Positions 1 through 8,638 of a stretch of DNA of 37,984 bases are shown in pieces. The position numbers were made by a program, and so were the translations under genes. This DNA comes from an uncultured Campylobacter sp. GTDB taxonomy: Bacteria; Campylobacterota; Campylobacteria; Campylobacterales; Campylobacteraceae. The stretch is taken from assembly GCF_937981295.1 (NCBI RefSeq), contig NZ_CALJPC010000023.1, positions 1 to 37,984 of the forward strand. Direction: 5' to 3'. The notes below the pieces were generated by a model. It did no database searches and was not told where the DNA came from. It worked only from the letters and a program-made list of their open reading frames with translations. How positions within the stretch are numbered: position 1 is the first letter of the stretch; each line of letters starts with the position of its first letter.

Positions 1-54
1 AACCCCTGTTTCCAGAGTGAAAATCTGATGTCCTAACCACTGAACGAACGGGGC
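1..54 (-). tRNA. tRNA-Glu (TTC), 3' part cut by window edge
   Basis: On the minus strand the sequence folds as acceptor GCCCCGT, D-stem GTTC/GGAC, and anticodon stem TCAGA/TCTGG around loop TTTTCAC, giving anticodon TTC. The T-arm starts with AGGGG before the window ends. It lies 7 bp downstream of tRNA-Lys on the same strand, so the two are probably cotranscribed. Confidence 0.92.
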
Positions 55-61
55 AAACTTT

Positions 62-137
62 TGGTGCGTCATACAGGGGTCGAACCTGTGACCTCCTGAT
101 TAAGAGTCAGATGCTCTACCAACTGAGCTAACGAGAC
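62..137 (-). tRNA. tRNA-Lys (CTT)
   Basis: A complete 76-nt cloverleaf with encoded CCA. It shows D-stem GCTC/GAGC, anticodon stem TCTGA/TCAGG with loop CTCTTAA (anticodon CTT, codon AAG), T-stem ACAGG/CCTGT and discriminator A. The acceptor stem is weak: GTCTCGT against ATGACGC gives a C-C mismatch at pair 3-70 and two G-U pairs. A CTT-decoding Lys tRNA beside the usual TTT one would fit a higher-GC Campylobacter. First gene of the Lys-Glu pair. Confidence 0.85.
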
Positions 138-147
138 AAGAAACATA

Positions 148-153
148 ATTGTA
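148..153 (-). promoter_or_regulatory. possible -10 element of the tRNA-Lys/Glu operon
   Basis: TACAAT on the minus strand lies 10 bp upstream of the first tRNA base, inside a strongly AT-rich stretch (138-300). Position and sequence suit a Campylobacter sigma70 -10 box. This is only a motif match. Confidence 0.4.
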
Positions 154-359
154 GTGATAAAAATATAAAAAACTGATTAAATTTTATAAAAATTTCGTTA
201 AATTTCATAAAATTTTATTCGGTCCTTATATATCTAATAACTCATAAAAATTAAATAAAATATTTTAGTAAAGAACCAATAAATCTTTTTAAAATAACCT
301 ATGCGCTTCAATTTCACGCTTGCGCGCTCTGCACAAACTCAACGCAAAGCCAAAGCAAG

Positions 360-379
360 AAGCCCCATAAGCGGGGCTT
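360..379 (-). terminator. hairpin terminator after the SYLF gene
   Basis: An inverted repeat AAGCCCC / GGGGCTT (7 bp, 6-nt loop) lies 11 bp beyond the stop codon of the SYLF gene. On the minus strand it is followed by a T-rich but interrupted tail, so it is a moderate rho-independent terminator. Confidence 0.65.
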
Positions 380-390
380 GGCTCGATAAT

Positions 391-1209
391 TTATTTTGCT
401 TTTTTAGCCTTTTTGCTTCGCGTAGCCTTAGCATGAGTTCTAGGAGAGTGGTTTGAGATGATCGGCTTACCGTCAGGATATTTTTTCTGCACGTGATTTA
501 CAGGTATCGCCGCACTGCTGCTAGCACCGTATTTCTCGCCGTTTGTGAAATACTTCCTCATTACTTCCTTCCATCTTTTCGCGTATTTATTTGCGCGCGG
601 AGAATCGTTTAAAATATCCTCGTAGTCGTAAATTCTCTCATAGAAGTCGTTAGTTAGTTGGTCGTCGATGGTGATTCTGCCGTTGTCGATCGAGACGCCT
701 AGGTAGACGCCTGTTTGCTCGCCAGGGCTTACCATCCATGCAGAAATATCAGGCAGATCAGTTGCGCGACCAGTTCTTCTACCTACGCCGCCTGCTGCAG
801 CACCTACATTGATCTCAAGGGTGTCTGTGCCGGTAAAAATGTCTTGATATGACTTCGTAGTATGAAAGATCATCACGATGTCGCTCGTCTCGTAGCCTGC
901 CTGTAAGCCCACGCCGTAGCCTTTATATTTGATAAAAATCGGCGAACTCCACTCGCCGTTCTCGCCTTTGACGCTAAAAATTCCATCGCCGTATTGTAGT
1001 GATGCGCCCGCAGCTAGGCGTTTTACGTCGGTTAGGATTGCGACGGCTTTGGCGCTAGTCAGATAGCGTTCATCAGTACCGAAGTTATTAGCCGCTACGA
1101 AAGATCTAACGACGTTAGTCGCCGCTATAACCTCTTGATTTGCCACGACGTCCGCGTGCAAAAGACCGCAAAGTGCAACAGATGCTAGAAGCAAAAACTT
1201 TTTCATCAT
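391..1209 (-). CDS. SYLF (Ysc84-type) lipid-binding domain protein, exported
   Basis: 272 aa. An N-terminal signal peptide (MMKKFLLLASVALCGLLHA) points to export. The middle matches the SYLF/DUF500 pattern: Ala-rich helices around residues 45-75, then GDGIFSVKGENGEWSSPIF, GYGVGLQAGYETSD and a later Gly-rich LEINVGAAAGGVGRR stretch. SYLF domains bind phospholipids; no bacterial reaction is firmly assigned. The C-terminus is unusual, ending in a basic Lys/Ala/Arg tail (SKKAKKAK). The gene stands alone, with a TATAAT box upstream at 1238-1243, AAAGGA before the tandem ATG codons, and a hairpin downstream. Either of the two adjacent ATG codons could be the start. Confidence 0.85.
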   Translation of the reverse strand: MMKKFLLLASVALCGLLHADVVANQEVIAATNVVRSFVAANNFGTDERYLTSAKAVAILTDVKRLAAGASLQYGDGIFSVKGENGEWSSPIFIKYKGYGVGLQAGYETSDIVMIFHTTKSYQDIFTGTDTLEINVGAAAGGVGRRTGRATDLPDISAWMVSPGEQTGVYLGVSIDNGRITIDDQLTNDFYERIYDYEDILNDSPRANKYAKRWKEVMRKYFTNGEKYGASSSAAIPVNHVQKKYPDGKPIISNHSPRTHAKATRSKKAKKAK

Positions 1210-1237
1210 TTAATCCTTTTAAAATTGAATTTTCGTT

Positions 1238-1243
1238 ATTATA
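1238..1243 (-). promoter_or_regulatory. -10 box of the SYLF gene
   Basis: A perfect TATAAT on the minus strand lies about 29 bp upstream of the start codon in an AT-rich spacer. This is the typical placement for a Campylobacter sigma70 promoter. Confidence 0.6.
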
Positions 1244-1314
1244 ACAGCAATTTCATTTGTTTTAGCTAATTTTTAACAAAAAATTGATGAAAAATAACGA
1301 ATTTTGGAAAATTT

Positions 1315-2127
1315 ATGAAATTTCTAGCTATTTTTGCACTTTTGGCGATCAAAATTTTCGCTTTAGACATAGTAAACGGCGATGTTGTTATCTTAAAATT
1401 AGATAAAAGCACAACCGAGTTGAGCTTTGGTTCAAAGAAAATCCCCCTCATCAAGGCACCAAATTCTAGCGATAAAATCGCCATTTTGGCGGCGAATTAC
1501 CGCGCTAATGGAGATTTCGCGCTGCGGATAGTAGATCAAAGCGGCAGTCACGAGCAGATCGTCGCTTTGAAAAAGGGCGAGTATAAAAAAGAGGCTCTAA
1601 GTGTCGCTCCTGGTAAAGTTAAACCACCCAAAGAAGCCGCCGCGCGTATCAAAAAAGAGCTCGACGAAGCCAACGCGATCTATGCGATTACCACGCCGCG
1701 CTATCTTTTTTCCACGCCGTTTGAGCTGCCTTTAAACTCCAAAATAACCTCTGCGTTCGGCAATGCCCGCACCTTTAATGGCGAGCTTAAAAGCTATCAC
1801 AGCGGCACCGATTATCGCGCCGCAGTAGGCACTGTGGTGCGCGCTGCCAACGACGGCGTCGTAGTCATCGCCAAAGACCGCTACTACGCGGGCGGCTCAG
1901 TCGTGATCGATCACGGCGGCGGCATCTATTCGCAGTACTATCATCTAAGCGAGATCAAAGTGACGCTTGGCGATCACGTTCGCAAAGGCGATGAAATCGC
2001 GCTTTCGGGCGAGAGCGGTAGAGTTAGCGGCCCACATCTGCACTTTGGCATCGCGATCAACGGCGTGAGTGTCAATCCGCTAAGCTTCGTCGCTAAATTT
2101 AATAAAGTGGTTTTTGGCGAGCGCTAA
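1315..2127 (+). CDS. M23 family zinc metallopeptidase (peptidoglycan endopeptidase)
   Basis: 270 aa. It has a cleavable-type signal peptide (MKFLAIFALLAIKIFA), an extended N-terminal domain to about residue 125, then a LytM/M23 domain. The zinc motifs are visible: HSGTD (H162, D166) and HLHFG (H241, H243). The family cleaves peptide cross-links in periplasmic peptidoglycan. In epsilonproteobacteria such enzymes (Csd/Pgp proteins) set helical cell shape, so a shape role is plausible but inferred. The next gene begins one base after this stop, suggesting translational coupling. Confidence 0.92.
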   Translation: MKFLAIFALLAIKIFALDIVNGDVVILKLDKSTTELSFGSKKIPLIKAPNSSDKIAILAANYRANGDFALRIVDQSGSHEQIVALKKGEYKKEALSVAPGKVKPPKEAAARIKKELDEANAIYAITTPRYLFSTPFELPLNSKITSAFGNARTFNGELKSYHSGTDYRAAVGTVVRAANDGVVVIAKDRYYAGGSVVIDHGGGIYSQYYHLSEIKVTLGDHVRKGDEIALSGESGRVSGPHLHFGIAINGVSVNPLSFVAKFNKVVFGER

Positions 2128-2128
2128 A

Positions 2129-4048
2129 ATGCCCTACAATCCGAAGGAATTAATGAAAAAAATTCTCGCAGGCAGCGATTTTAAGCTAAAAGGCTCGGTC
2201 AAGGGTCGCGTGCGCGTCGCGAGTAGGGATGGAGCGATCGTAAATTTTACCGCCGCAGACTTCGGCGTGCAGAGCCTAAACGACAAAATTTCGCTCAGTG
2301 GCGAGCAGTTCGAGCGTTTTAGAGCTAGAATTTTTGGGATTTTAAACTCTGGCGGACGCGAGCTTGCAGGCAGGCTCACGCTCTCTTCTACACCCAAAAA
2401 GAAAGCCCGCGCAGATCGTCTCCGCGCGGCAGATGGCTATGCAGAGTTTGGCGACGCCTTCGATTTTGGTAGCTTTTACGGCGGAGATTTAAGCGCGGTT
2501 TCGCCCGAGGCTGGCGGCAGCTTGGCAAAGACTTCGTATGCCACAAACGCAAGGTGTGGCGATTTTTCTGCGCGCAGCGCTCAGAGTGCGCAAGACTTTA
2601 CTTCGCAGGCAAAATTTCAAGATGTTTCGCAAGCAGAATTTTATGGTGCGGCTCGGGCGGAATTTTGCGTAGATACCGCGTGGAATACGGCGTGCGAGAA
2701 TTTAATTTCGCAAAATGATGCTACGCAGGATGACGTGAGCGTGGGGCTTGCTGCTAATTTCGAAGAGAGCGCAAATGCGAGGAGTAAAAATTTTATGCCG
2801 CAAAGCTCTGCGCCTGCGAATTCTGCCAAAGGGCAAAGCTTCATTCCTACATCGCGAAATTTTGTTTCTGCGCAAAGCTCTGCGCTCGTGAAAGATTCCG
2901 CATTTGAGTCGCAAAATTCTAATTTTATGGCGCAAACGGAGAATTTTGCAGCTGAAAATTCGTTTGTAGCAGAGCAGGGCGCGGACTTACAAAGTAAAAA
3001 TTCTACGGCGCAAGGCTCTGCATCAAAAAATTCCACTTTTGCAAATTCTGCGCTTGATATAAAGTGCGCAAATGATTGTGGGCCTCAAGGCTCCGAGTTT
3101 TCTAAGGGGCAAATCGCGAATTCCGCTAGCTGCCGTGCCGCAAATTTTGCCTTAGAAAATGCCTTGGAATTCGCGCCTCAAGATGAGAATTTAGTCGGTG
3201 AGGATTCAATGTGCTTGGCAAAAGGGCAAAATTACGCGCTAAAAAATTCCGACGAGCAAAATTTAGAGCAGAAAATCTCCGCACAAGAGCGGCACCCTTC
3301 AAATTTGCCGCCGCAAGCGGGAAATAAATTTGCGCCCGAATTTGAGCAACCCACGCAGCCTGCGTTAACGGGTGAGAATTCTACGGTTGCTTCTTCTATG
3401 GCGGAGGGGGCGCTTGGTGATGAGCCCGCGTCTGCTGCTTTTGGGAGCGAATCAACTTTTGCGACTAAGCCCGTAAATTTCTATGGCAAGCCTGCGCGCA
3501 AAGCGCCTACGAAAGATCGCGCGAGCCTGTCTGGGCGTCTGCAGGCTCTGCCTATTGCGAGCTCTTCGCGTCCTATCTCGCTATCGCAAGCGCCTAGAGC
3601 TAGGCTCATCGAGCTTAAGCCGCGCTTCATAGGCATCACGCATAGGATTAAAATTTCGTTTTTGAAAAAGAGCGCGAGCGAGCCTGGCGAAGGGGTTTTG
3701 GCGCGCGTTCGTATTCCACTTTTGATGGAGAATTTCGGTCTTAATGATATTTTGTCATCCACGGCGAACTACCAAACGGCGAAAAAGATGGTGCGCACGA
3801 TCGCCGATCTTTACATCGCTAAGGATCTGCGCGGCGTGCACATAGGCGTGCCGGTGCGCCTTGAAATGGGCTTTAAAAGCGGTATCTCTGACGTCAGCAA
3901 CCACGCCTTTATCTTTAAGCTCATCGAGGACAGCCTCGTCAAAAACGGCGTCATCGACGACGACAACGCAGACATCGTGCGCGAGATCAAGCTTTTTAAG
4001 CAAGACGTTTTCGACGGGGTTTTAGTAAACATCATGCGGTTTGAGTAG
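2129..4048 (+). CDS. RusA-like C-terminal domain protein with very long low-complexity centre
   Basis: 639 aa from ATG 2129. ATG 2153 (631 aa) has the better ribosome site, AAGGA 4 bp upstream. Three parts are seen: an N-terminal domain of about 85 residues; a low-complexity region (about residues 115-450) rich in Asn-Ser, Asn-Phe, Ala and Gln; and a C-terminal domain of about 150 residues. That last domain resembles RusA Holliday-junction resolvases: a PVRLEMGF strand, then SDVSNH...K.IEDSL...GVIDDDNADIV, which lines up with RusA DLDNLQK...DAL...G...DDAQVV. In this alignment the second Asp of the DxD pair is Ser, so nuclease activity is uncertain. Coupled to the M23 gene upstream. The resemblance was judged by eye; confidence in a real gene is high, in the RusA assignment moderate. 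Confidence 0.8.
   Translation: MPYNPKELMKKILAGSDFKLKGSVKGRVRVASRDGAIVNFTAADFGVQSLNDKISLSGEQFERFRARIFGILNSGGRELAGRLTLSSTPKKKARADRLRAADGYAEFGDAFDFGSFYGGDLSAVSPEAGGSLAKTSYATNARCGDFSARSAQSAQDFTSQAKFQDVSQAEFYGAARAEFCVDTAWNTACENLISQNDATQDDVSVGLAANFEESANARSKNFMPQSSAPANSAKGQSFIPTSRNFVSAQSSALVKDSAFESQNSNFMAQTENFAAENSFVAEQGADLQSKNSTAQGSASKNSTFANSALDIKCANDCGPQGSEFSKGQIANSASCRAANFALENALEFAPQDENLVGEDSMCLAKGQNYALKNSDEQNLEQKISAQERHPSNLPPQAGNKFAPEFEQPTQPALTGENSTVASSMAEGALGDEPASAAFGSESTFATKPVNFYGKPARKAPTKDRASLSGRLQALPIASSSRPISLSQAPRARLIELKPRFIGITHRIKISFLKKSASEPGEGVLARVRIPLLMENFGLNDILSSTANYQTAKKMVRTIADLYIAKDLRGVHIGVPVRLEMGFKSGISDVSNHAFIFKLIEDSLVKNGVIDDDNADIVREIKLFKQDVFDGVLVNIMRFE
2500..3460 (+). repeat. RAATTY-rich low-complexity coding segment
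   Basis: Short units such as CAAAATTCT, GCGAATTCT and AAAAATTTT recur irregularly every 15-40 bp, giving Asn-Ser/Asn-Phe doublets in one frame. Nearly all carry the palindromic hexamer class RAATTY. The segment sits between two ordinary-looking coding domains of the RusA-like gene. Confidence 0.75.
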
Positions 4049-4192
4049 AGGCTTTGCGGCGCCTCTCGTGTAAATTTTAAAAAATTCGCGTTACCGCATG
4101 AAATTCCATCGTTTTCGAGCTTTAGTTTGCCCTGCAGCAAGCGCTTTTTAAAATTTTTTTGATCAAACCAGTAAAAATTTGAAAGGATTGAG

Positions 4193-4756
4193 ATGCAAAA
4201 AGCCTTTTTTAATTCGCCCATTGGAATGCTTGAAATTTGGGATGATGAGATCGGGATCTGCAGTATCGACTGGGTCAAAAGCTCTGTCTGCGGGCCCAAT
4301 GATGAGATCTTTAAAAAGCACGACGCAGAGCTTAAATTTGGCTTTGTGCGTGCAGCGGATGATAAAGGACGCGATTTAAGGCTTAGCGATTTAAGAAAGA
4401 ATTTAGCTCTTTGCACCGACGAGCTTGGCGCATATTTCAGGGGCGAGCTTGAAAGCTTTAGCGTTAAACTGAGCCAAAATGGCACGCAGTTTCAAAAGTC
4501 CGTGTGGAGCGCGCTTTTAGAGATCCCTTATGGTGAGGTCGTAACATACGGCGAGCTAGCCCGGGCTATCGGCAGACCGCACGCAAGCCGCGCAGTAGGC
4601 GGCGCAAACGGCAAAAACAAAATCCCCATCATCGTGCCGTGCCACCGCGTCGTAGCTGCGGTCGGGCTCGGAGGATACAGCGGCGCGGGCGGCGTAGCGA
4701 CCAAAGCGTGGCTGCTAAACTTCGAAAGAGAAAATTTAGCCAAATTGGGCAAGTAA
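4193..4756 (+). CDS. ogt: methylated-DNA--[protein]-cysteine S-methyltransferase
   Basis: 187 aa. Removes methyl/alkyl groups from O6-alkylguanine in DNA by suicide transfer to its active-site cysteine. The C-terminal domain is unmistakable: FQKSVWSALLEIPYGEVVTYGELARAIGRP (helix-turn-helix region), then the active-site motif PCHRV with Cys150, and GGYSGAGGVATKAWLL at the end. The N-terminal half matches the Ogt-type single-domain proteins. GAAAGGA precedes the ATG. It stands 144 bp after the RusA-like gene and is followed by a long gene-free spacer. Confidence 0.93.
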   Translation: MQKAFFNSPIGMLEIWDDEIGICSIDWVKSSVCGPNDEIFKKHDAELKFGFVRAADDKGRDLRLSDLRKNLALCTDELGAYFRGELESFSVKLSQNGTQFQKSVWSALLEIPYGEVVTYGELARAIGRPHASRAVGGANGKNKIPIIVPCHRVVAAVGLGGYSGAGGVATKAWLLNFERENLAKLGK

Positions 4757-5819
4757 AATTCCGTTAAATTATGCCTTGCAGGCACGGCGCTGATTTTAAA
4801 ATTTTACCGCGAGACGCTGCGAAATTTCATAAAGCGATTTTGTAAATTTCTAGTTTTGCGGCGACCAAGGCAGTTAAAATTTTGCAAGAAGCGAAACTTG
4901 CTATGCTGACTTAAAGCCCTAATTTTAAATTTATCGCGCCTTAGACGCTTGCTATGAGTGGTTGAAATTTTTCGCAGTGATAAAATTTAGCCTCGCGAAA
5001 TTCCGCTCTGAAATCCTTCGATAAATTTTCGTCTTGCGTGTATTTAGTGTAGCAGCACGCGAGGCAGCAAAATTTTGCAGCCATTCGTGCGAATAAGGCA
5101 GGATAGTAAGGTTTTGTTGTGGAGTTTTGCAGAGGCTAAAAATTCTATGCTGCCGCGCCGTACGGGCAAAATTTCACATCGTCGTATCAAAGCAAAGTAA
5201 AAATTTTAATTGCGCTTGTCAGGCATGGTTAAAATCCGCGCAGAAGCGGTAAGCGGGGCAGAATTTATCTCAGCGGCAACGTGACTAAATAAAATTCTAT
5301 AAATCCACGAAGCGGGCGGTATCCCAGCAGAAACGGCATTGTCCTAGCCAAGCTTCTTGCGTAAGCGGCGGGCGCGCCAAAGATAAAATTTTTCACTAAG
5401 ACGGCGAAGTGCAGCAGTATGCTGCTAGAGTCACCTGACGAAGATGAAATTTTGCGCGAAGAGAGCGAGAAGAATTCTGCATAAATATCGCGCTATTACG
5501 CTAAAATTTATGCAAGGAGAAGCATTTTTATAAAGAATTTCTAGCAGCGGTAGCGTTCGCCGGCGAAGCTCGCCTTTGAGGTGGTGGCGTTTTGCTAAAG
5601 CTTCTTGCGAAATCGACGTTGCATAGCAAAGTAATTGTAAAAGCGGCAAGCGTGCTGTAGATAAAATTCTTGGCAAAAGCGGCGTAGCAGGGCAAAATTT
5701 CTACGCAATACGCACGGCAAAGATAAAATTTGCCAAGCAACTACGAGCGAAAACCCTGGCAAATTTGGCGAGGCTTGGCAGAACGCAGAACATCTACGCA
5801 TCTTTACCAAATTCTTAAA
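4757..5819. repeat. 1.06-kb gene-free spacer dense in RAATTY hexamers
   Basis: No credible gene: reading frames here are short, lack good start context and encode only motif-derived Asn-Phe/Lys-Phe runs. By eye I count about 26 RAATTY hexamers (mostly AAATTT and AAATTC), one per ~40 bp, separated by GC-rich words such as GCGGC and GCGTAGC. Random sequence of this composition would give about one per 800 bp. It lies between the convergent genes ogt and dapE. Confidence 0.75.
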
Positions 5820-6998
5820 TTAGCCGAAATTTTCTATCAGATCGCTAAAAATTTTAGCTAAATTTTCGACGTCGCTAATCTCTACTCGTTCGTTGATCTG
5901 ATGGATCGTATCGTTTCGCACGCCAAACTCCGCCGTCTCCACGCCAAACTCCGCGAAGTATCTCGCATCGCTCGTGCCGCCTGCGGTGTTTAGCTCGGCT
6001 GCTGCGCCGCAGATCTTCTGCACGCTAGCGCTTAGTTTTTGCACGATTTTGTAGCTTCGCTGAGTTAAAAAAGGCTTTGAGGAGCTTTTTAGCGCGAGGT
6101 GTAGCGACGCGCCTGCTCGCAGCTGCGCGGTGCAGCTCATTTCTAGCTTGCCGCAGGATTCGCTTTCGTTGCATAGCGCGTCTTTAGCGTCCAGTTCAAA
6201 TAACCCCAGTACATAGTCTCGCACGTCTTCTAGCCCCAGCCCTACGCCGCCGCGTACGTTAAACATCACGCGTACGTCCTTAGGTGTTACGTTTACTACC
6301 TGTGAACCGCCGCGAATGTCGGTGATGACTATCTTGGCTGGAGCGAAATCCTCGCTACCCGCGTCCAGATCATGCCCTGCGAGGCTTGCAAGCACCGGCG
6401 CTAAAATGTGGACAGGATTGATGCATTTATCTGGGTAGGCTGCGTGCCCGCCGATACCCGTGAGTGTGAGGACGCCGTTAATCGAGCCGCGACGGCCGAT
6501 CTTAATGGTATCACCGAAGCGCACTTCGCATGTAGGCTCTGCAACGATTGCGAAGTCGGGTAGGGCACCTTGCTCGCGTAATTTAGAGAGCATTTCGCGC
6601 GTGCCGTAGATGCCGTCACCCTCCTCATCGCTGGTTAGCAGCAGGCTCAGCGTGCCCTTAAAATCGCGTGCCGCCGCTAGCGCACAGATTGCCGCTGCGA
6701 TGCCGCTTTTCATATCCTGCGCGCCGCGCCCGTATAAAAAGCCATCCGCTTCCACCGGCTTAAACGGATCGCTTGCCCAGCCCTCGCCTGGCGGCACGAC
6801 GTCGATGTGCCCGGCAAAGCATAGATGCGGACCCTGTCCGAAGCGCTTGGTAAAAATCGCGTTAGTTACGCCGTTTAGCTCGAATCTATCCTCGCTAAAG
6901 TCTGCCAGCAGCATCGAGACGTAGTTGAAAGCTCCGTCGTCGCTAGGTGTGAGCGAGCGGAATTTGATGAGCTCTTTTAGAATTTCAGTCGGTTTCAT
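5820..6998 (-). CDS. dapE: succinyl-diaminopimelate desuccinylase
   Basis: 392 aa. Hydrolyses N-succinyl-LL-2,6-diaminopimelate to LL-diaminopimelate and succinate in the lysine and meso-DAP (peptidoglycan) pathway, in the cytosol. M20 metallopeptidase features are present: HIDVVPPGEGW (metal His64, Asp66), RGAQDMKSG (bridging Asp95), SDEEGDG (Glu125/126), EPT, and NTAGGTSDARYFAEFG near the C-terminus. Length is near the usual 375-380. Its start lies 15 bp after the LysE-type gene upstream, so the two probably form an operon. Confidence 0.95.
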   Translation of the reverse strand: MKPTEILKELIKFRSLTPSDDGAFNYVSMLLADFSEDRFELNGVTNAIFTKRFGQGPHLCFAGHIDVVPPGEGWASDPFKPVEADGFLYGRGAQDMKSGIAAAICALAAARDFKGTLSLLLTSDEEGDGIYGTREMLSKLREQGALPDFAIVAEPTCEVRFGDTIKIGRRGSINGVLTLTGIGGHAAYPDKCINPVHILAPVLASLAGHDLDAGSEDFAPAKIVITDIRGGSQVVNVTPKDVRVMFNVRGGVGLGLEDVRDYVLGLFELDAKDALCNESESCGKLEMSCTAQLRAGASLHLALKSSSKPFLTQRSYKIVQKLSASVQKICGAAAELNTAGGTSDARYFAEFGVETAEFGVRNDTIHQINERVEISDVENLAKIFSDLIENFG

Positions 6999-7013
6999 AA
7001 GCCTTCCTTTGGT

Positions 7014-7610
7014 TTAAATTTTACCGAAAATTATAGCGTATAAAAGCTTTAGTGCGAAAAATACCAAAATAAACGCCGAGATATATGCAAATGCCCGCAC
7101 TACAATGTTTGGAAGCTTGCTGCGGGCTAGATATATCGCAAGCGGAAAAAGCGTGATCCAAGCTAAGATTCCGCTTACAAGCCCCGCAAGAGCAAGCACA
7201 AAATCTGCTCGCGCAGTGCCGGCAGAGACGCTGAGCCAAAACATAATGACGTATGGATTTAGTAAATTTATCAAAAAGCCTTTGCCGTAAAGCGCCGCAC
7301 CCGAGCAAGCCTCGACGCTTGCGGGTTGCACCGAGCGAGTCGCGCCATGCCAGGTCGCGTACGCCGTGTAGAGCAAAAAGCACGCGCCAAATACCGATAT
7401 GCAGGCAAAAACGATCGGGATTTTGGCTAACTGCGATATACCAAACGCCGATAGCACCAGATAGAGCATATCCGCGCTCATGGCGCCGATGCCCAGGCAC
7501 AGCGCCTTGGTGTAGCTTCGCAGCGCGTAGGACATTATCAGCACGTTTACCGGGCCGATCGGCACGCTAACGCCCAGCCCCATCAAAACCCCTTGTATGA
7601 ACGACTGCAT
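7014..7610 (-). CDS. LysE/RhtB family amino-acid exporter
   Basis: 198 aa integral membrane protein of about six helices. The N-terminal signature MGLGVSVPIGPVNVLIMSYALRS and the later GFLINLLNPYVIMFWLSV match LysE/RhtB translocators, which export amino acids in exchange for protons. The substrate cannot be read from sequence, but position directly upstream of dapE (15 bp) hints at lysine or DAP-pathway homeostasis. Start ATG at 7610. Confidence 0.85.
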   Translation of the reverse strand: MQSFIQGVLMGLGVSVPIGPVNVLIMSYALRSYTKALCLGIGAMSADMLYLVLSAFGISQLAKIPIVFACISVFGACFLLYTAYATWHGATRSVQPASVEACSGAALYGKGFLINLLNPYVIMFWLSVSAGTARADFVLALAGLVSGILAWITLFPLAIYLARSKLPNIVVRAFAYISAFILVFFALKLLYAIIFGKI

Positions 7611-8638
7611 CCTCTGCTTATACTCCTCAGATCTGCTCTAAAATTTCGGCATGCGATGCTGCGAAAAAACCTATGGACGCGGCTTTGCGAATAGACCAAT
7701 CTGAAATCTCGCGCGACCTGCGATCGGTTTTAAATTTAACGCAAACGCCGCCATACGCGTCTTAGCTTTAAAATTTTAACACGAGCGGTCGCATACGCTT
7801 CGGCTCTAAAATTTTTAACGTGTGCACTTGCATGCGCCTCGACTTTGAAATTTAACGAGCGCTTCACATACACGCTCAGTCGCAAAATTTCAATATGAGC
7901 ATTATGTGCTTGAAATTTATACGAGCATTCGTGCGGCGGACCCGCTCACTAGACTTCAAATTTAGTTTTTAAATTTTAACGCACGGATCGCGGTTTAAAT
8001 TTGTGGCTCGAATTTTGTGAGGCAAAATTTGCCGTTTTGCTGCGCCGCTAAGTTTGCTAGTTTAAATTTTGCCTTGTAAAATTTAAACTAGCAAAAGATT
8101 GGCGACAAACGGCGGCTCGCGCAAGTCGGCAAGTTTTAGTCGCGTAAATTTAAAGATCGCGACGATAAAATTTAACCCGCCAAAATTTTACTTTGCGTAA
8201 TTTTGCATATTTGCGCTCATAAACGGCTCACGATCTCAGATAAAATTTTGCGAAGCGAAATTTCGCGTCTTAAAATTTTATCCGCAAATTTTAAAATCCA
8301 GCCGCAGCGTCTGAAATTTAATCAGTCGCTTGCTTGAAATTTAGCCGCACGCCTGCAATTTAGCTACGCCCTCATTTTAAATTTTATCGGCTGCCGCAAA
8401 ACCTGGCCCGCAAAGCAGATGCGCCGCAAAGCAGACCCTGCCGCGAGGTTAAACACGCCGTAAATTTTATCGTTTCGCAGTGGGACAAATTCTGTGCCGC
8501 AGAGCAAAATTTGCACGCTATCGGATTAAATCCACATCGCAGAGCAAATTCCACGCCGCAGCCATCTTCGTGAAAATCCGCGCCGCAAGAGCTTCAAGTA
8601 GCCTGCTTCGTAAAATTCCGCGATCGCAATAGCTAAAT
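7611..8638. repeat. 1.03-kb gene-free spacer dense in RAATTY hexamers
   Basis: No credible gene. By eye about 32 RAATTY hexamers, one per ~32 bp, mostly as TAAAATTTTA, GAAATTT and CAAAATTT, alternating with GC-rich words (CGCCGC, GCCGCAGC). The spacing is irregular, so this is not a tandem repeat. It separates the lysE-dapE pair from the fbp operon. Confidence 0.75.

Noticed and set aside
2641..3036. 131-codon minus-strand frame opposite the RusA-like gene
   Set aside because: It mirrors the low-complexity array on the other strand; RAATTY is self-complementary, so long open shadows are expected.
3811..4485. 224-codon minus-strand frame across the RusA-like/ogt junction
   Set aside because: Opposes two well-supported genes, has no recognisable domain, and is low-complexity Ser/Leu/Lys.
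5431..5810. Three overlapping minus-strand frames of 70-81 codons in the 4757-5819 spacer
   Set aside because: No ribosome site or family resemblance; the peptides are mere translations of the AAATTT-rich DNA (NFIY-type runs).
7021..7500. 159-codon minus-strand frame inside the LysE-type gene
   Set aside because: Different frame of a clear membrane-protein gene; composition is not protein-like.
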